Shown here: piece after piece, positions 1 through 8,082 of the stretch
Layout of the letters: the number at the start of each line of letters is the position of its first letter
Numbering within the stretch: position 1 is the stretch's first letter
Assembly: GCF_022346885.1 (NCBI RefSeq)
Contig: NZ_JAKRNK010000001.1
Span: forward strand, 682,001-746,000
From: Paenibacillus sp. ACRRX
GTDB lineage: Bacteria > Bacillota > Bacilli > Paenibacillales > Paenibacillaceae
Reading direction: 5' to 3'
Length of the DNA: 64,000 nt
The notes under the pieces: generated by a model
Database searches by the model: none
What the model saw: only the letters and a program-made list of their open reading frames with translations
What the model was told of the DNA's origin: nothing
Position numbers and translations under genes: made by a program

Positions 1-1559
1 TTTGAATGAATATACAGATCAGCATTTTGGATGGATTGATTAAGGGTATAATACAACACTTCAAATGTGTCAGCATGTTTGTCAGTAAAAGATAAATCAT
101 CTGAATTGACCTTCATGATTATCTCTGATGCGGACAAGTCATGGGTGTATACACACAACTCAATATCGCCTTCGAATGCACTCCAAAAAGCTTGGCTGAT
201 CAACGAGATATTATCCATGCCGTAATTTAGATAATGTTGATCTGTTGGCTCTAATTCCGTTACTTTGTTCCAAATGAAATGGTTGAAATCAAAACTGTAT
301 GCCGCATTTTTGTTTTTAACTAAACATTTTAGGTTGAGTTGGTGTTCACTTTTAATATCCACAAAGTGAATAGATGCTTTGGACGTTTCTATTTTTTGTT
401 TAAATAATTGTCCATTACCAAGAGGAGATCTGTTCTGGGCTACAATAAAATGTGTATCAAATGATTGGTTGAGAGGGAAGAGTATTTTATTGTCCATTCC
501 ATATTGTATAAAGTGGTTCTGATCGATATTTGTTGTTTTGGAACCATCAATAATATGTAATATGTTTTGATACATTTCCAGTCTTCTGACTAGCATGTGA
601 TCGCCGCCGTTGTTATCTGTAATATTAATTCTATACTTTTTAAATTTTTGCTGGGACGTCAGGTTAGTATAATATCTAGTTTCATTCTGTTTCCAATTGA
701 TTTGATTATGTTGCTTGTCCAAGACAATCCAGGACACACCATCATTACTCCCCTCAAACGCCCATGTTCGAGGAGATCTGTTGAGATCAGCTATACTATC
801 AATCGTTTGAACTGAATATGAATCGACAGTTATCGCAGTTTGAAATTCATAGCATAACCAAGAGGGGATCCTCCCGCTGCTCTCCCAGCATTCCTGGTAC
901 TTGCTAGTATGAATAAAGTAGGAGAAAGCTTTCCAAGCATCATGACTTGAATTAGCAATTGAACTTGCACTTGCAGAGCCGCTTGGTGATACGTTGGATG
1001 TCATTATAGGTATAAGATTAGGGCTGTTAGATGTAGCGTAATACTTATTATCGTGTTTAATAAGGTAGCTGCCTTCAAAATTAGATTCAAACATTTCAAA
1101 TTCTTGTACTCCAACATAGGAGGTGCTGCCATTATTTTTTGTAATATTTATTCTGTACATAAGAAAATGATTTGTATTAGAGAGAACAAATTCTTTCTTG
1201 CTCCATAGTACCCAGTCTGTTACATTTGTTCTTGTGTCCAAAATAACCCAAGTTACACCGTCATTAGACGCCTCAATTGTCCAATCTCTTGGAGCTGTGT
1301 TCGTACTGTTATAACCATGTATAAGACTATATTTGATAATACATTTTTGGGTGGGAAATTCATATTGCAGCCATCCTGTTAAAGTGCCCGAAGCGGTGAC
1401 CCAGCTGTCATAGGATCCCGTATTTGTTATTTTTCCATCAAATGCTCGATATGCAAAATAAGCGCCGCTCGTACTAAATACCGAACTTGCGCTTGCTTTC
1501 CCACTAGGGGTCGTATCAGAGATCATATCAGGTGTTGCCTTCCTTAATGCACGAATCAT
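1..1559 (-). CDS. Phage tail adhesin with discoidin-like repeats (3' end outside window)
   Basis: The frame is open from the ATG at 1559 down to base 1 without a stop, so the gene is cut by the window edge; about 519 codons are visible. An AGAAAGGGTGG motif lies just upstream. Two copies of a discoidin (F5/8 type C-like) module can be read at roughly residues 10-155 and 170-315. Each begins with a TTPSG or SPSG turn and an ASASS stretch, then an AFDG or KAF element, a W-L-x-Y-E-F strand, a RDWTIEASNDG or RTWAFEGSNDG strand, and ends in EFEMFE or RRLEMYQ. The later part (from about 320) is not recognised. Inference: a tail-tip or fibre protein that binds cell-wall or surface glycans. It is the last visible gene of the adhesin cassette, 16 bases after its neighbour, and shares its modules with that gene. 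Confidence 0.8.
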   Translation of the reverse strand, partial: MIRALRKATPDMISDTTPSGKASASSVFSTSGAYFAYRAFDGKITNTGSYDSWVTASGTLTGWLQYEFPTQKCIIKYSLIHGYNSTNTAPRDWTIEASNDGVTWVILDTRTNVTDWVLWSKKEFVLSNTNHFLMYRINITKNNGSTSYVGVQEFEMFESNFEGSYLIKHDNKYYATSNSPNLIPIMTSNVSPSGSASASSIANSSHDAWKAFSYFIHTSKYQECWESSGRIPSWLCYEFQTAITVDSYSVQTIDSIADLNRSPRTWAFEGSNDGVSWIVLDKQHNQINWKQNETRYYTNLTSQQKFKKYRINITDNNGGDHMLVRRLEMYQNILHIIDGSKTTNIDQNHFIQYGMDNKILFPLNQSFDTHFIVAQNRSPLGNGQLFKQKIETSKASIHFVDIKSEHQLNLKCLVKNKNAAYSFDFNHFIWNKVTELEPTDQHYLNYGMDNISLISQAFWSAFEGDIELCVYTHDLSASEIIMKVNSDDLSFTDKHADTFEVLYYTLNQSIQNADLYIHS

Positions 1560-1575
1560 TTTAGTACCACCCTTT

Positions 1576-3735
1576 CTATTTTATATCTAATCTATTGATT
1601 TCAATAAATTTGTTATAATCAACCTGGGTTTTAAATAATGAACCTTTTCCTAAAGTTGATTTAATCATAGACTGTTTCGTCATTTTTTCATTCCTGTTTA
1701 ATATAGACAGGTCGTCTATACCGTTATGTTCGAACAATTGCTGTGAAGGGGCTGAGGTTAGCGTTACCCATTGTGATCCTGTATGGGATTGGATAATCCC
1801 ATGTAATTCAAGCTCCCAGATATAAATATATGAACCTCCATTGCCTGTGGTTATAAATATTCTATATTTTTTATAGGCAATTGTATTATTTATTTTAAAC
1901 TCTTCTCTAACACCTGCTTTAAAACTAGAAAATGATTTTTGTGTATCCAAGACTGTCCAGTTGATACCATCATGCGAGCCTTCAAAGGTCCAATCTTTTG
2001 GAACTTGCACACCGCCACTAGTTATTAAAATATATTTATCTACTACTTTAGGTTGCTCAAATTCGTAGGATAACCATTCATTTGATGTGGTCTTGGAGTT
2101 CCAATAATAGGTGCCTGATGTCGTATAACCGTCAAAAGCTCTCCAGGCAGTATATGTTGAATCATAGGAGCTGCTAGCATTAACGATTCCACTAGGTGTT
2201 GTATTGGACGTCATCGTACTGTTTAACTTTCCATAAATCTTAGGAGTTTCTGGTATATATTTTTTATATGCTCCATTATGATAGATTAATGATTTAGTAG
2301 GTTTGTAATCTACAATGATCATTGGTCTAAATCCGAGATCGATTGCAGAATACACACCAGTATTATCACTAATTTGATTGACAGCACTTTTTCCTCTGAA
2401 TATTCGACGTGTAGCATCTGTAGATTTGGATGATCTTGTCATGGACCACATGGAAGACCAGTTCCAGATCTTATCGTCACCAGCAGCAATAGTCCCGTTG
2501 AGAGTACTGTTAACGATATACTTATCCCAATCGTTATTGAAGTCTGATGCGCTAGTACCGCCTGTTAGAAGTTTTGTTGTAATTTTATATTTAGTTTTTT
2601 CATATAGCCGAATTTCACCAATTCCTGCGACACTTGATTGTCCTTTTTGAATATCGAGTCTGTAATATCTGTATTTATTAGCATTAGCAAAGTCAAAATG
2701 AACGAATTGTAAGATGTTAGGATCTGGAATGCTTGCTAATGTTGATAAGGTAGTCCAGTTGGCATTATCATTAGAAGCTTTGATCATAAAATCTTTAGGG
2801 AAGTAGCTAGGAGAACCATTTCGTTTAGATAATGATATTCTTTGAATTCTTTTCTCATTACCCATACCCAAATCAATTTGAAAATAAGAAATTGAGTTTA
2901 CGCTTTGCCAAGATGAATGATGTGTTCCATCAATTGTTTTATCTGGCGTATTCGAGCCAGAAGAATCAGAAGCGGACAACATGTTTTCGGTTAGAATCAC
3001 GTGTTCATAAATCAATTCAGTTCCAGAGAAACTTTCCATACCATTTATGATATAATCATTTACGGTTACTCCAGTTTGAAGATTGCGATCCGCAATGAGC
3101 ATATATCTCCCCTGTACATCCTTGTCCACACAAATTAAATAAAAGTCCCCATATGGAGTGTTTCCAGGAATAGAAGGAGATAGAATTGGTTTGGATGCTT
3201 TGCCAAAAGAGGAGAGGCTCGCTTGCGCTAGATGGTTAGAACCCCAATAATTACAGCGAATACGTTTTCCTATGTCCATCTGAGAAAAGTCAGAAACCTC
3301 ATTATCTGCTATTAGATAACCTGTAGTGTCAATAGCATCTAGTGTCAGGGCATAGGTTGTGCCTTTATCCATAGCCGTTATTTTAACATTATGTATTGTA
3401 TCTTCTAATCCTTCTTTTTCATATACTAAAGTCAATACATCTTCCCAATTTAAACCGACCTCTACGTAAGTTTCCTTTTGTCCATCAATTTCAATTTCTA
3501 CGTAGCTTGAAGAGAACCCACCTTGTTGGGTATAGGTTAATATTCTTAAATCAGTACCTTTGAACTTAAATGAAATTGTACTGCCAATTTCCGTAGTAGT
3601 ATGCAATCCTCTGCCATAAAAATTTGCTCGATCCCAAGTTAACCATGTTCCTGTATATTTAATGTCAGGATAAGAGCCATCATATCTTGTCCAGCCTGAC
3701 TCTGGAACAGCTAATGCTGCACCTATTACTGCCAT
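1576..3735 (-). CDS. Mosaic phage tail adhesin: lectin-like module interrupted by a discoidin domain
   Basis: The start is ATG at 3735, seven bases after GGTAGGTG; a GTG three codons earlier sits inside that motif. The product has about 719 residues. The visible order is an N-terminal beta-rich segment (about 1-150), a module beginning MDIGKRIRCNYWG (about 155-240), a discoidin-like domain (about 245-385, with KTIDG, a Y-Y-R-L-D strand and IGEIRLYE), the rest of the first module ending LGFRPMIIVDYK (about 390-500), a second discoidin-like domain (about 515-665, with TTPSG, RAFDG, W-L-S-Y-E-F and WELELHG), and a short tail ending in LFKTQ. The interrupted module matches the whole of the adjacent 225-residue protein (DIG start, VDKG core, RRI-RG, G-[FL]-RP end). 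Inference: a receptor-binding protein assembled by domain insertion. Substrate unknown. Confidence 0.85.
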   Translation of the reverse strand: MAVIGAALAVPESGWTRYDGSYPDIKYTGTWLTWDRANFYGRGLHTTTEIGSTISFKFKGTDLRILTYTQQGGFSSSYVEIEIDGQKETYVEVGLNWEDVLTLVYEKEGLEDTIHNVKITAMDKGTTYALTLDAIDTTGYLIADNEVSDFSQMDIGKRIRCNYWGSNHLAQASLSSFGKASKPILSPSIPGNTPYGDFYLICVDKDVQGRYMLIADRNLQTGVTVNDYIINGMESFSGTELIYEHVILTENMLSASDSSGSNTPDKTIDGTHHSSWQSVNSISYFQIDLGMGNEKRIQRISLSKRNGSPSYFPKDFMIKASNDNANWTTLSTLASIPDPNILQFVHFDFANANKYRYYRLDIQKGQSSVAGIGEIRLYEKTKYKITTKLLTGGTSASDFNNDWDKYIVNSTLNGTIAAGDDKIWNWSSMWSMTRSSKSTDATRRIFRGKSAVNQISDNTGVYSAIDLGFRPMIIVDYKPTKSLIYHNGAYKKYIPETPKIYGKLNSTMTSNTTPSGIVNASSSYDSTYTAWRAFDGYTTSGTYYWNSKTTSNEWLSYEFEQPKVVDKYILITSGGVQVPKDWTFEGSHDGINWTVLDTQKSFSSFKAGVREEFKINNTIAYKKYRIFITTGNGGSYIYIWELELHGIIQSHTGSQWVTLTSAPSQQLFEHNGIDDLSILNRNEKMTKQSMIKSTLGKGSLFKTQVDYNKFIEINRLDIK

Positions 3736-3749
3736 TTTGCTCACCTACC

Positions 3750-4427
3750 TTATTCTTTATATTGAAATACTGGGCGTAATCCTGTGTATGCTGCGTCATT
3801 TATTCCATAAGGAAATACATCACCAAAATCTCCTTGCTCAATTCCTCGTCTAATCCTTCTATTATGACCATCCATGGATTTCCCATTTAGATATAAATAG
3901 TTCCCCGTTATGGAGGCATCTGTGGTTAATGTATACTCTGCATTATAATGAAATACATCATCTATAGTATTACCATATTTAATCAAATAGGAAGGGTATC
4001 GCTTAATGTAGGTGTCATATTCGTTAGTAGTGGGGAATGCGCCATATTTTATATCTATTTGTTTCAGCGTTGGGTTTCCGTCTGCATCCGCAAAAGCACA
4101 GCCGCCACTTAATGAACGTGCAACGTAGGAGAAGCCTCGATCGTTCATTTCTGCACCTTCGATTTGCTTATTGGCATTGCAAGTTCCCCAAGAAATGCGA
4201 GTCTGCACGACCCGGTCAGAAATGATAAACCCTTTGTCTACCTTGATACCGTACCAATAAGAACCGGTCATGGGATCTGTTTCGCCCTTGATGTCTCTTT
4301 CTTTTAATCCAGCAGTATTTACGCCAAAAGAATACACTAAACCTGTATAGGTAATAGTGATATAATCTCCTATTTTCATGTCAGCGACAGTCGTTTTTAG
4401 ACTGCCTGTTGTTGCAGGAGCTGCCAT
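3750..4427 (-). CDS. Phage tail protein, lectin-fold-like module (free-standing copy)
   Basis: Starts at ATG 4427 after GATGAGGTG; 225 residues. The protein consists of one module: MKIGDYITITYTG near the N terminus, YGIKVDKGFIISDR in the middle, RRIRRG near 190, and GLRPVFQYKE at the end. The G-[FL]-RP end with preceding aromatic and glycine residues recalls C-type-lectin or FGE-like folds seen in variable phage tail proteins; this is inference, not a demonstrated homology. The same module, split by a discoidin domain, is present in the neighbouring 719-residue gene. It lies 13 bases after the 193-residue gene and 14 bases before the large adhesin, so the three are probably one transcript. 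No reverse transcriptase gene was seen nearby, so there is no sign of a diversity-generating retroelement. Confidence 0.75.
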   Translation of the reverse strand: MAAPATTGSLKTTVADMKIGDYITITYTGLVYSFGVNTAGLKERDIKGETDPMTGSYWYGIKVDKGFIISDRVVQTRISWGTCNANKQIEGAEMNDRGFSYVARSLSGGCAFADADGNPTLKQIDIKYGAFPTTNEYDTYIKRYPSYLIKYGNTIDDVFHYNAEYTLTTDASITGNYLYLNGKSMDGHNRRIRRGIEQGDFGDVFPYGINDAAYTGLRPVFQYKE

Positions 4428-4440
4428 TTCAACACCTCAT

Positions 4441-5022
4441 CTACTTTTTAATGACTTCCAAAGCATTAATTTTTTTGAATTTCTGATGTTCTATTTTTTT
4501 TCTTAACAGTGTGCCAGTACCCTTCCAGCTTCCGTCGAATTCATATTTATAGGTGTACTCCTTTTTAAGTCCTAAGGCACCCGTATTAGAAGTAATCGTT
4601 TCTTTGTTGTATTTGCCCTTGTCAAATGCATCTACTGTAAAAGTAGCATCTGTGGGAGAAGAGGAAAATTCAATTTTTATTCGCACAAATTTATTTTTAG
4701 GTGTCTGCATATTGCCCGTTTGTACATCTACTTCCACATAGGGTGACCAAGTTATTTTGTCTGCTGAAGACTGTACATAAATGGTATAACTTCCGCCATT
4801 GCCACTTACTACGGTGTTGGATGAAATTTGGTGAAATGATGCTACTTGATCATGGATAGGGATAATGCTGGATTCCCAAGTTCCTGAGGGCTCATAAACG
4901 GTGTTTCCTTTGTCATCTTTTGTAATTTCAGACAACTGAAGTTTGCCGTCTTTTAAAATGGTTTTATTAAACGTACCCATTTGCAAATCAATGGGAAGCT
5001 TTATTTCCTGTGTGTTCGCCAC
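4441..5022 (-). CDS. Phage tail-associated protein of unknown function (193 aa)
   Basis: A GTG start at 5022 follows AGAGAGGTG. The product is 193 residues, hydrophilic and beta-rich by eye, and begins MANTQEIKLPIDLQMGTFNK. The stretch from about 45 to 130 (a GSYTIYVQSS strand, SPYVEVDVQTG, FVRIKIEF) resembles half of a discoidin-like or fibronectin-like beta sandwich such as those in the neighbouring adhesins. The C-terminal end KKIEHQKFKKINALEVIKK recalls the linker-like ends of the neighbouring fibre genes (for example FIEINRLDIK), which suggests a shared junction peptide. I do not recognise a family. Its place inside the adhesin cassette suggests a structural role at the tail tip. Confidence 0.7.
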   Translation of the reverse strand: MANTQEIKLPIDLQMGTFNKTILKDGKLQLSEITKDDKGNTVYEPSGTWESSIIPIHDQVASFHQISSNTVVSGNGGSYTIYVQSSADKITWSPYVEVDVQTGNMQTPKNKFVRIKIEFSSSPTDATFTVDAFDKGKYNKETITSNTGALGLKKEYTYKYEFDGSWKGTGTLLRKKIEHQKFKKINALEVIKK

Positions 5023-5036
5023 TACTATTCACCTCT

Positions 5037-5693
5037 CTATCGAATTTCCCAATTTATTGTTCCCGCTGCTCCACACTTTAATGGCGCTTGAATGGTGTCA
5101 ATCTTAAATCCATTACGGCGAATAATAAGCTTGCCATCCAGATCTTTATCCGTAGTTATTTTAATTTGCAGGAAAGAAGCATTTTGGTAGGGAACACCGA
5201 GCACACATTGAAAGTGAATGTTTACATCCAGCAGCTGCATCGTTTTTTTATAGCCCATATTATACTGAACGATGGTCTGCTCAAACATACCGTGGTTTTG
5301 GTTTGTTCCAAGCATACACGCATCTGCAATCGCGTCCTTATATGAAATAATGTCATTATAGAGGAACGTACGACCGGTTAGTGGAAATTCTACTCCATCA
5401 GCTTCATAGGATATCGTGAGACGGTGATCATTCAGTGTGAATGTACCATCCGCTACATTTATATAAACCTGAGAACCTTCTCCTATTAACCCGAACCGGA
5501 TCAGTTTATCGCGTTGAATATGGTAGAAGGAACTAGATTGGTGTGTGGTTAAATTGTACTCGGCTAAATGAGTACCATCATAATATTCGGCTATCCAAAT
5601 AAAATTTTGAGGCACGGGAGAATACGTGTACCGCTTGTTTCCCAATATCAAATCGATCCCTCCATTGTATTGTGAGATGTTATGTAACAACAT
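5037..5693 (-). CDS. Phage tail-associated protein of unknown function (218 aa)
   Basis: This is the first gene after the strong terminator that ends the tail-structure transcript. The ATG at 5693 is only 9 bases from that terminator and has no Shine-Dalgarno. Fourteen codons in, a TTG at 5651 lies six to seven bases after GGAGGG and may be the true start, giving 204 residues. The protein is mixed alpha/beta by eye, with aromatic-rich strands (YSPVPQNFIWIAEYYDG, RFGLIGEGSQVYINV) and a single cysteine pair near 125 and 165. No known domain was recognised. Its position suggests a first member of the adhesin cassette that varies between related phages. The start is the main uncertainty. Confidence 0.65.
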   Translation of the reverse strand: MLLHNISQYNGGIDLILGNKRYTYSPVPQNFIWIAEYYDGTHLAEYNLTTHQSSSFYHIQRDKLIRFGLIGEGSQVYINVADGTFTLNDHRLTISYEADGVEFPLTGRTFLYNDIISYKDAIADACMLGTNQNHGMFEQTIVQYNMGYKKTMQLLDVNIHFQCVLGVPYQNASFLQIKITTDKDLDGKLIIRRNGFKIDTIQAPLKCGAAGTINWEIR

Positions 5694-5701
5694 AAGTAAA
5701 G

Positions 5702-5746
5702 CAAAAAGGCCTCGAAACAGACGTTTGAAGCGTCGTTTCGAGGCCT
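5702..5746 (-). terminator. Strong intrinsic terminator between tail-structure genes and adhesin cassette
   Basis: A 12-base-pair perfect stem (AGGCCTCGAAAC with GTTTCGAGGCCT) with a 16-base loop is followed on the minus strand by TTTTTGC. It ends the transcript of the 180-residue protein gene at 5809-6351. Genes to the left need read-through or their own promoter. The stem is symmetrical, but the plus-strand side lacks a clean T run. Confidence 0.85.
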
Positions 5747-5808
5747 ATTTTAGTTTCTTCGCTAAACAGCTCTAACGTTAAATTTACAGATTAGCTATTG
5801 TTTGTGCA

Positions 5809-6351
5809 TTATGAAAAACTATAACCTACACGGAACCGGAAATCTTGTCGGCCTGCGCTGGCGTTTAGGGGCACTTCGGCTTGTAAAGCGACTGTAACAT
5901 AATTGCCTGCAGCATCAACAGGATCTCCGTTATTATTAACACCCAAAATGTCACCAGCAGCTGGAACGATAGGAGAAGGATAGGCTTTGCCTGTGTAATC
6001 TTTGGTGGTTACGCCTTTTGTCCCGATAGGCTTTTCGTAATCTTTCCCAATTAGAGAGGAGGGGTCCTTTAGATCGGTTTCTCCGAGGGAATTAACCTGT
6101 GCATGGAACCAATTGTTTTTGACAACTTCGACTTCGTTACCAACAGTATCACCCGTTCCGCCCTTCATGTCGCGAGTAGTAATTCTGCAATTTTTAATAA
6201 GGGGGACATCGATCGCTTGATTGCGGTTGTTCCAAATATTAAAGGTATATACAGGACCCCAATCACCTGCATCAATAATCCCAAAGTCAACAGGGGCATT
6301 CACCTGTGCAGAATGTGTTTCGTTGTACCAAGAAATAATCGGCTTTGCCAT
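5809..6351 (-). CDS. Conserved-looking phage tail protein of unknown function (180 aa)
   Basis: Starts at ATG 6351, ten bases after AAGGAG; an upstream TTG would touch the ribosome site and is rejected. The 180-residue product begins MAKPIISWYNETHSAQ and has a DFG-IIDAGDWGPVYTF-IWNNR segment followed by a conserved-looking glycine- and asparagine-rich middle and a FRFRVGYSFS end. It looks like one beta-sandwich domain. Genes of this sort occur just upstream of fibre genes in Gram-positive siphophages and may decorate the baseplate or tail tube; that is inference from position. It is the last gene before the strong terminator. Confidence 0.7.
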   Translation of the reverse strand: MAKPIISWYNETHSAQVNAPVDFGIIDAGDWGPVYTFNIWNNRNQAIDVPLIKNCRITTRDMKGGTGDTVGNEVEVVKNNWFHAQVNSLGETDLKDPSSLIGKDYEKPIGTKGVTTKDYTGKAYPSPIVPAAGDILGVNNNGDPVDAAGNYVTVALQAEVPLNASAGRQDFRFRVGYSFS

Positions 6352-6370
6352 AATAATCAAACTCCTTAAG

Positions 6371-7525
6371 TTATATTTTTATAATCATTTCTACTGTGAC
6401 ATTTTGAATATTTAATCCTTGTTTTACTACATGAAGCCGGAAACAATCGCCAGCATAAACAGTGGCACGATCCACAACAGCTTGCCCATCATCATAGTGG
6501 CTAAAAGCGTCCAATTGAACAGGTCGAGACATAATATTGTGCCAGTCCTTCATATTCATTGACTTTTCAATTATGATTTCTGAATCGGTATCGCCTGGAA
6601 CACCACAGATCGCTTTAATGCCAACAATTTCACCTTTAAATGGAAAACGCGCAACAATATTTTGCACCCCTTGAAATAAATAAGAAGGCAGGCAAAATAC
6701 GATTACACGTTCTTTCGTCTCTAAAGGGATTGATTTTAGCTTGCTATGCTCGCTGCTAGACATCAGTCCATCGGTATGTTCATTGACTAGCTGAATATTT
6801 TTTCCGAAAATATCGATCGGAACCCAGTCTTTCCCGTCGTATCGGTATCGGATGCCATCCTTGTACGTTTGTACCGTCCAGCCCACTTGTGGGTTCAGAT
6901 GGGTACGCAAAAGCTCCTTCATATCACTTACGGCAGGCTTGAAGAGTAACTTAGTAGAGTCGACGGCGTGCGAAGCATTGTGAGCTGCATCCGTTGCATT
7001 CGCAGCGGCTTGGCTGGCCCAATCTGCTGCCATGCTAGCCTTGGCTGAGGCATCATGTGCTTCACGGATCGCTTGTTCAACTTGATCCATAGCCAAATGG
7101 GTGTCATTCAGCTTCGTGTGAGCCTCATCAATAATTTCTTGCAATGTCTTCACGACATCAGGGTGTCGTCGTACCATGGCATAAATACGGGAAGCAGGGT
7201 AGAGAATGAGCCCTTTCCCTTTGTACTTGCATGAGAAGGTGGCCCCTTCATGCTGAGGGTGAAACTGAATGCTGCCGTTAGCATAGTTAACTAGAAACTG
7301 CTCGGGCAAAAGAGCGGATGTTTGATTGTACAATTCCTGATTGATCTCGACCATACCATCAATATGTACTTTGTGCTGACTAGAAGGAATTTCAAGCAAC
7401 GTGATGATCCCGTTAATGACAGGCAGCAGGTCATTGCGATCTGTAAAGGGATCTTGACTGTTGCCTTTGCGCCATACCATAGCAACGGGATCATTTAATT
7501 CAAGATAGTGGTGAAGCTCGGACAT
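6371..7525 (-). CDS. Baseplate/tail-fibre protein with alanine-rich coiled coil
   Basis: ATG at 7525 follows TAAGGAGGTG; 384 residues. The N-terminal 110 residues (MSELHHYLELNDPVAMVWRK, then a DRNDLLPVINGIITLLEIP segment) resemble the N-terminal domain of upper-baseplate (BppU-type) proteins that anchor fibres. Residues about 125-190 form an alanine-rich heptad coiled coil (ASMAADWASQAAANATDAAHNAS in short form), expected to trimerise. A DGLMSSSEHSKLKSI motif near 250 is the common GLMS-x-(D/E)-x-x-KL linker of tail fibres. The C-terminal 130 residues are beta-rich and probably form a receptor-binding or carrier domain. Confidence in fibre or baseplate type is good; the exact family was not tested. 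Confidence 0.8.
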   Translation of the reverse strand: MSELHHYLELNDPVAMVWRKGNSQDPFTDRNDLLPVINGIITLLEIPSSQHKVHIDGMVEINQELYNQTSALLPEQFLVNYANGSIQFHPQHEGATFSCKYKGKGLILYPASRIYAMVRRHPDVVKTLQEIIDEAHTKLNDTHLAMDQVEQAIREAHDASAKASMAADWASQAAANATDAAHNASHAVDSTKLLFKPAVSDMKELLRTHLNPQVGWTVQTYKDGIRYRYDGKDWVPIDIFGKNIQLVNEHTDGLMSSSEHSKLKSIPLETKERVIVFCLPSYLFQGVQNIVARFPFKGEIVGIKAICGVPGDTDSEIIIEKSMNMKDWHNIMSRPVQLDAFSHYDDGQAVVDRATVYAGDCFRLHVVKQGLNIQNVTVEMIIKI

Positions 7526-7569
7526 TTGATTAACACCTCCTTATTTTAGTATCCATATATATTTTACAC

Positions 7570-8049
7570 TTAAGGGATAAACATTTTACTGCTACCGGTC
7601 GCAATCGTCGTTTCTTGGTTGAGATGTGTATTGACGCGGGAGCCGATTTTGGCAACTGCTTTTCCTTGTAAAAACATCTTTGGACTGCCTGAAGTGACAC
7701 GTCCTTGACCACTCCCCTCTGTGGTAGGGAAGGGCGGTACAATCTTTCCTGAACGGTCAGGATAGTGAGGATAGGGTGTGGGATCGGCCTCCCATTCTTC
7801 CTGAGTAAGGTTATCTACAGTGCATACTGGTTTATTTTGAACTTTAAGCTTAGCGCCTGACACCACTTTTCCATTGATCTTGGCATCGCTGTAATGAGTC
7901 ACTGGAATATCGTATGGTCTACTAGGCATCGGGGTTCCATCTGGTAGGTATCCGGGGACAAACCAGTCAATGTATTCCTCGATATACCTCACATAGTTGA
8001 TTTTTAGCGCCGTTTCCAATAAAGATCCATCTACACATACTCCTGACAT
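7570..8049 (-). CDS. PAAR-like tail-tip protein
   Basis: ATG at 8049 follows GGGAGGTG; 159 residues. The C-terminal 60 residues carry a PAAR-like pattern: a glycine-rich turn (VTSGSPKMFLQGKAVAKIGS), then RVNTHLNQETTIATGSSKMFIP, where the SGSPKMF and TGSSKMF units repeat. The N-terminal 100 residues are unfamiliar, with several tyrosine/proline-rich turns and a KVVSGAKLKVQNKPVCTV segment that may be another short beta turn repeat. PAAR proteins cap the spike of contractile tails and type VI secretion systems with a metal-bound tip. Here it is encoded between a Tal-type tail protein and a fibre gene in a system with a siphovirus-like gene order. Classical metal-binding His/Cys residues are not obvious. 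Confidence 0.65.
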   Translation of the reverse strand: MSGVCVDGSLLETALKINYVRYIEEYIDWFVPGYLPDGTPMPSRPYDIPVTHYSDAKINGKVVSGAKLKVQNKPVCTVDNLTQEEWEADPTPYPHYPDRSGKIVPPFPTTEGSGQGRVTSGSPKMFLQGKAVAKIGSRVNTHLNQETTIATGSSKMFIP

Positions 8050-8082
8050 AGTTCACCTCCCACTAATAGTAAAAAATGATCA

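Noticed and set aside
1576-4427. A diversity-generating retroelement acting on the lectin-like module
   Set aside because: No reverse transcriptase gene or repeated template region was found in the window.
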